Source: Gnetum montanum
Lineage: Eukaryota; Streptophyta; Gnetopsida; Gnetales; Gnetaceae
Direction of reading: 5' to 3'
Assembly (NCBI GenBank): GCA_015680685.1
Contig: MNCI01002303.1
Location: 177,947-241,946, forward strand
DNA length: 64,000 nt
Positions 59,351 to 64,000 of the stretch are shown here, in pieces. The position numbers were made by a program, and so were the translations under genes. Positions within the stretch are counted from its first letter, which is position 1; every line of letters begins with the position of its first letter. The notes beneath the pieces are model-generated. The model ran no database searches. It was not told the DNA's origin and worked only from the letters and a program-made list of their open reading frames with translations.

Positions 59351-60660
59351 TTGGCAAGGAACACAGAACAACACCTATTAGCTCACTCCGCCCTCTGTTT
59401 ATTGGCAAGAGCAAGCCCGATGGATTGTCAGCGTTTATCCACACCCTTGATCATCGATGGATCATATGGAAAGATCACAAGAGAAATCGACATAAATTCC
59501 ATCAGCTTAGGTACATCAATGGATGACACAATCATAGCCTCAATACAACAAACGCTAGATAGCTATAAAGGTATGACAAAATCTCTCGACATAGAAGCCG
59601 ATAGCATCACTGAAGACCCATTAACTGAAACCCCCATCGCTATGCCTGATGGTGAAATTAAAATATTAAAATTAAGTACACTATTGCAATCTCAACTGGC
59701 CAAAGACATAGAAGATGTGCTTCGAGACAACATAAAAGCATTCGCTTGGTCTTACACTGACATGCCTGAGTTAGATCCTGGAATTGTCCAGCACAATATT
59801 ATCCTTGATCCAAAATTAAGGCTAGTAAAACAAAAGCCACGAAAGGTTAAGCCTGAGGTAGCATTGGTAGTTCACAATGAGATCACCAAAATTTATCAGG
59901 CAAGTTTCATTTAGGCTGTCGATTACGCCGATTGGGTATCCAACATGGTCATTGTCCCGAAAAAGAACAGAAGCATTTGCCTATGCATTAACTTCTGGGA
60001 TCTCAACGTTGCAACCATAAAAGATGATTTCCCCCTACCCAACATCGATCAACTTGTTGACTCAACCACTGGGCACGCCTTGTTATCTTTTATGGATGGC
60101 TTCTCAGGATATAACCAGATATGCATTAACCCAAAGCATCAGCTCTGGACAACCTTTATGACACCATGGGGTACCTTCTGTTACACAATGATGCCCTTCG
60201 GTCTCAAGAACGCTGGGGCCATGTATCAAAGGGCAATGACATTTATTTTCAGTGATTACATGCTGCACTCGCTCAACGACTATGTGGACAATATTGTGGT
60301 TAAATCAAAGACATCAGAACAACACGTACAAGATCTTGACTCGGTGCTAAAGCGTTGTTTAAAATATGAGCTGAGACTTAACCCAAAGAAATGTGTCTTT
60401 GGAGTCAAAACAGGCAGAATGCTTGGATTCATAGCCTCAGAAGCAGGGATGCAAGTAGACCTAGATAAAGTTAAGGCCATAACAAACTTAAAACCACCTA
60501 GCAACTTTACCAAACTCCGAGGTCTACAAGGTAGATTACAGTTCATCAGGCGTTTCATAGAAAAACTAACGGACAAGTTGAAACCTATGAACCACCTGCT
60601 ACGCAAAAACGTCCATTTTATATGGACTCCACAGTGCCAAGAAGCATTTGATAATATTTA
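59351..60660 (+). pseudogene. Reverse transcriptase of element 4
   Basis: The N-terminal lead-in (IKAFAWSYTDMPELDPGI) is followed, after one TAG at 59912, by ADWVSNMVIVPKKN, DDFPLPNIDQLVD, LLSFMDGFSGYNQI, TTFMTPWGTFCYTMMPFGLK and GAMYQRAMTFIF. The catalytic box reads YVDN where YVDD is required, so activity is lost. KKCVFGVKTGRMLGFIAS and LQGRLQFIRRFI close the thumb. The motif wording (DGFSGYNQI, MPFGLKNAG) fits the Tat group of Ty3/gypsy. It is separated from protease by the 4.3 kb antisense gene. Confidence 0.9.
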
Positions 60661-61060
60661 AATAGCACTTGTCCAACTACCTACAGTTTATCCACCTCAA
60701 AATGATAAACTGTTTTACATCTACCTCGCCACTTCGAACTCGTCAATCATGTCCATGCTTTACTAGAAACAAGACGATGGAACCGAAGTTCCTATCTATT
60801 ACTTAAGCCATTCATTAGTAGCCCATCAGAAGAAGTATAACGAGGTGGAGAGGTCATGTTTAGCCCTGGTCTTTTCCTTAAAAAAATGACGACATTACCT
60901 CTTCCATAACCAAGTCAATATAATCTGCAAAGATAATGTGCTCAGAGCCATCACAGGAAACATCTACGAGTCAAGTAGAATAGCCCATTGGAAAGCCATG
61001 ATAGCTGAGTTTGACCTACACTACATAGCGCAATCATTAGTTAAGGCTCAAGCCATAGCA
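60661..61060 (+). pseudogene. First RNase H of element 4
   Basis: DKLFYIYLATSNSSIMSML, a stop, then VPIYYLSHSLVAHQKKYNEVE, LALVFSLKK and VNIICKDNVLRAIT follow the RT-linked RNase H layout. The second half (SRIAHWKAMIAEFDLHYIA) joins it to the extra RNase H. Stops at about 60662, 60761 and 60889. Confidence 0.75.
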
Positions 61061-61099
61061 AATCAAATGACTGCATCACCAACGCATGATCAAGCAACG

Positions 61100-61500
61100 A
61101 TAGAGCTAGAATTCCCTGATGAAAATATGAGTGCAATAGACATAGTACCCGATGACTGCGATGCTATTTTGAACTTTGATGGAGCATCCACCTCTCGAGG
61201 GGGAAGTGCTGCCGCCGTCATCACCTATCCCTCCGGGGAGTTCTGACCCTTTGCTTATCGTTTTGACTTTCACTGTACCAACAACATAGCAGAGTATGAA
61301 GGTCTCCTTAGAGGTCTTACGGCAGCACTAGCTTCAGGCATCACATGACTTGTGGTCAAGGGAGACTCACAACTGGTTTTAAACCAAGTCACAGACATTT
61401 ATACATGCAAAGCACAACATTTACAACCATACTGTGACTTAGCTAAACACTTAATGAAGCAATTCGAAAACATGGACGTGCAACGTCTCCAGAAACGATA
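61100..61500 (+). pseudogene. Second, archaeal-type RNase H of element 4
   Basis: AILNFDGASTSRGGSAA, NNIAEYEGLLRGLTAAL and VVKGDSQLVLNQV give the D, E and D blocks. Two RNase H domains, the second of archaeal type placed before integrase, are the hallmark of the Tat lineage, so this assigns element 4. Stops at 61244 and 61348. Elements A and B have the same domain in front of RT instead. Confidence 0.8.
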
Positions 61501-61639
61501 ATACCATCGTAGACTCACTGACCACGCTAGCGCTAAACATATCGCCTAACATGTTCCATATGTTGCCAAGCTCCATAATCAATTGTGCTAAACCCATAAC
61601 CGATACTCTCGATACACTACCAATTGCATCAGTTAGTAC

Positions 61640-62892
61640 AACACACAATAGAATGGTATGACGACATAAAAGAGTACCTTCTACACGGTGAAACACCGCA
61701 ACATTTAACGAATGCACAAAAAGATGCGGTACGAAAGCATTCTCAACAATATGCACTGGTAGGGGACACATTGTGTCGTCGATCCTACGAAGGCATACTG
61801 CTAACATGTGTTGGTAGCGCTGATGCTCAAATCATCGTTGGGCAAGTACACGATAGACTATGCGGAGGACACATAGCACCTTAAGCAATGGCAACGAAAA
61901 TAAGACGCTTAGGCTATTATTGGCCACATATGGAGTATGACTATCTCTCCAAGGCTAAAACATGGAATATCTACCAAAGACATGGTAATCTGATCCATGT
62001 CCCACCAAATGAGTTGCATACGGCACAAATCACATGGTCCTTTCAAAAGTGGGGGTTGGACCTTATCGGACCAATAACACCCTCATCTTCTGCAGGGCAT
62101 AGCTTCATCATAACTGCAACAGAGCATTTCATGAAGTGAGTAGAAGCTGTCCCCCCTAGAAAGACCACATCTAAACACGTATGCAACTTCATTCTTGAAA
62201 ACATTGTGACCCATTTTGGCATCCCCATGACCATCATCACTCATAACGGGTCACAATTCAGCAGTGTCGAAACCAAAACTTTCTGTGAAAGCCTAGGGAT
62301 CAAAAACTTATTTTCATCACCTTACTACCCTCAGAGTAATGGGCAAGCAGAAGCCACAAATAAAATCATCATTACAGTACTTAAAAAGATGCTTACCCAA
62401 AGCAAGAAAAGATGGCACGAGCAGCTGGTATACGCACTGTGGGCTTATCATACTATGCATCGGACTTCCACAGGTAAGACACCATATAGTCTTGTTTATG
62501 GTTCAGAAGTTGTTTTACCCTTGGAATTACAGGTACCGTCTTTAAGGATCACACTCTTTGGACTCCTCGACGAAGGGCAAAACAATGATCTACGCATTTT
62601 TAACTTGGACTCGGTGGAGGAGGAACGTATACGTGCCCTTGATCAGATTGAATGGTACCAAAAGTGGCAACGAAAATGCCATCGGCACGATGTTCATAAA
62701 CGTCCTATCAAGGAAGGTGACCGTGTGCTTAAGGCTGTTTGAGAACACCCGGACAAATTCTTAGCCAACTGGGAAGGGCCCTACTTGGTCACCAAAGCGT
62801 ATGACAATGGAGCATTCAAGTTAGCTGACATGGAAGGGAATGAGCTTGCAAATCCAACCAATCACTTGTTCTTGAAACCGTTCCACGTTTGA
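61640..62892 (+). pseudogene. Integrase of element 4
   Basis: The zinc-binding part has lost its cysteines (KTWNIYQRHG where CxxCQRHG is usual). Core: WGLDLIGPITPSS (first Asp), IITHNGSQFSS (the second Asp is His), NGQAEATNKIIITVL (Glu intact). Then HEQLVYALWAYHTMHRTSTG and the tail NWEGPYLVTKAYDNGAFKL ending HLFLKPFHV at the stop 62890-62892. Stops at 61883, 62138 and 62740. The element cannot integrate on its own. Confidence 0.9.
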
Positions 62893-63230
62893 GCATGGAC
62901 TCAGGTACGCATTCGTCCTGGAATCACGACGGTAAACTGATACCACAGCTCGCCCTGGAATCATGGTGATAAAATGATACCACAAAGTGTCTGCAATGAC
63001 AATAAACTAGCACCCGTCTGGTACAACAGTAAACTACCACAGTCACATTCGCCAGAGTCTGTGAAGACTATAAACTGGTTGGCCTCTTCACAGTCCGCCA
63101 AGACTAGAAACTAGCAATGAACCGTCCACCACGACGCTAAACAGGAAATGTCCAATGGGTCATGACATAAAACTAACCCATGATAGTCAACCACAACTAT
63201 AAACTAGCAATTTCATCTCTGGTTCCTCGA
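62893..63230. repeat. Degenerate repeats with a TAAACT core after integrase
   Basis: Short segments of 35-45 bases, each containing (G/A)(C/A)(T/A)ATAAACT or GGTAAACT and CCTGGAATCA or CACAGTC phrases, recur about eight times. The TAAACT core is shared with the arrays at 53840 and 59123. Confidence 0.5.
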
Positions 63231-64000
63231 TCTGTGGCTGCATTCAAACTTCATTAGAACCACTGCATCGCTCGCCATCGGTCAATCCTAATGACATTGC
63301 TGCCATTTCTATACAGTGCCTGAAATCTCATCCGGTGCCTTTATTTCATCAGTAGATGTTTAAGTCTAACTTTGCTTACTCACTCATGGGTTTCTTGTCT
63401 CATTGGAGTTGTGTTTGCAGGATGACACTCAAAAGTGTTCATACGAGAATGCACTTCGTCACAGCAACAAGGTACCATATTGTTCCTAATACACATAACC
63501 AGTTAATCAAGCCAGTACATCCCCATTTCCTATTACATTTCCTCTCTATCCCTCAACATACTTAACTCAGCCACACTCCTGATACACCCAGTACATCCAA
63601 AACTTTGAGCACACCATTGCACACTGGAACACTTTTAAGTAGTTGCAACACACAACATGGCACTCGAGCATGAGTACAAGATCAAAACAAAGCTCTTCAA
63701 AAAAAACCCTCGGCACTTACCATACAAGCCCCAGGCGAGAAGGTAGTTGTCTTGGGACCAAGTACTCATGTCTTGAACACTCAAGCAACATCTTATTGCA
63801 TGGCTTTGGCTCTTTGCCAACAGATTTCCTTTAACACTAAACAGAGGGTCTGTTCCTCTAAAGAACGCAACACACCATCACGTGGATTTGGCTGTGCCAA
63901 CAAGTCCTCTTAAACACTAAACAAGAATCTTGTTCTACCAAAGAACATGCACCTCATGTCTTGGTTTCAAGTCTACTTGACAATGACTATTGACAGGAAC
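63231..64000. other. 3' part of element 4, no gene seen
   Basis: No recognisable coding region. The 3' LTR does not appear before the window ends: nothing here matches 47330-48793. Confidence 0.5.

Overview
This window is intergenic DNA from a large plant genome. It is AT-rich and built almost entirely of old, nested Ty3/gypsy LTR retrotransposons, with pieces of a Helitron and possibly a CACTA-type DNA transposon. The large-genome plant origin is inferred from Tat-like pol genes, 2-3.4 kb LTRs, deep nesting and heavy mutational decay; gymnosperm or fern-like genomes look this way, but the species cannot be fixed. I found no intact host gene, tRNA or rRNA. Every coding region carries stops or frameshifts, many of them the kind made by C-to-T change (CGA to TGA, CAG to TAG).

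Layout. 1-7142: a minus-strand element (element 1) with part of its 3' LTR, a gag-pro region joined almost directly to the integrase tail (RT to integrase core deleted), a PBS and a 2.4 kb 5' LTR. It is inserted into the 5' LTR of element A. 7143-18164: plus-strand element A (LTR end, gag, protease, an extra RNase H, RT, RNase H, integrase, a 3' region and a PPT), with a solo LTR dropped into its RT. 18165-24898: a 3.4 kb LTR that serves both as 3' LTR of A and 5' LTR of a second copy, B, and itself holds another LTR (18974-22350). 24899-28037: gag, protease and extra RNase H of B, then truncation. 28272-29639: possible CACTA-like element. 29960-37250: degenerate gag-pro of another family followed by a degenerate antisense multi-exon gene. 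37260-40062: minus-strand chromovirus integrase split by a 1.7 kb insertion. 40919-44150: minus-strand LTR related to element 1, with PPT. 44154-47306: two LTRs of one family in opposite orientation around a decayed Helitron Rep. 47330-64000: element 4, a Tat-like element of at least 16.5 kb.

The most interesting structure is in element 4. Between protease (ends about 53.7 kb) and reverse transcriptase (starts about 59.35 kb) lies a gene on the opposite strand, 58622 down to 54280, with about eight exons, short GT-AG introns that mostly preserve frame, and its own TATA box at 58881-58888. A diverged copy with the same exon order and intron positions lies at about 36.1-33.1 kb, again just downstream of a plus-strand gag-pro. 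This makes it a feature of the element family rather than a chance insertion. Its product has an FCP1/NIF-phosphatase-like segment, a helical domain like those of plant transposon ORFs, acidic and proline-rich linkers and a coiled coil.

A second unusual feature is that elements A and B carry an extra archaeal-type RNase H between protease and RT, whereas element 4 has it in the expected Tat position after the first RNase H. Element 4 also carries several short-unit tandem arrays (46 bp, 30 bp, 25 bp and a GCGTATACGC palindrome) at the junctions of its modules.
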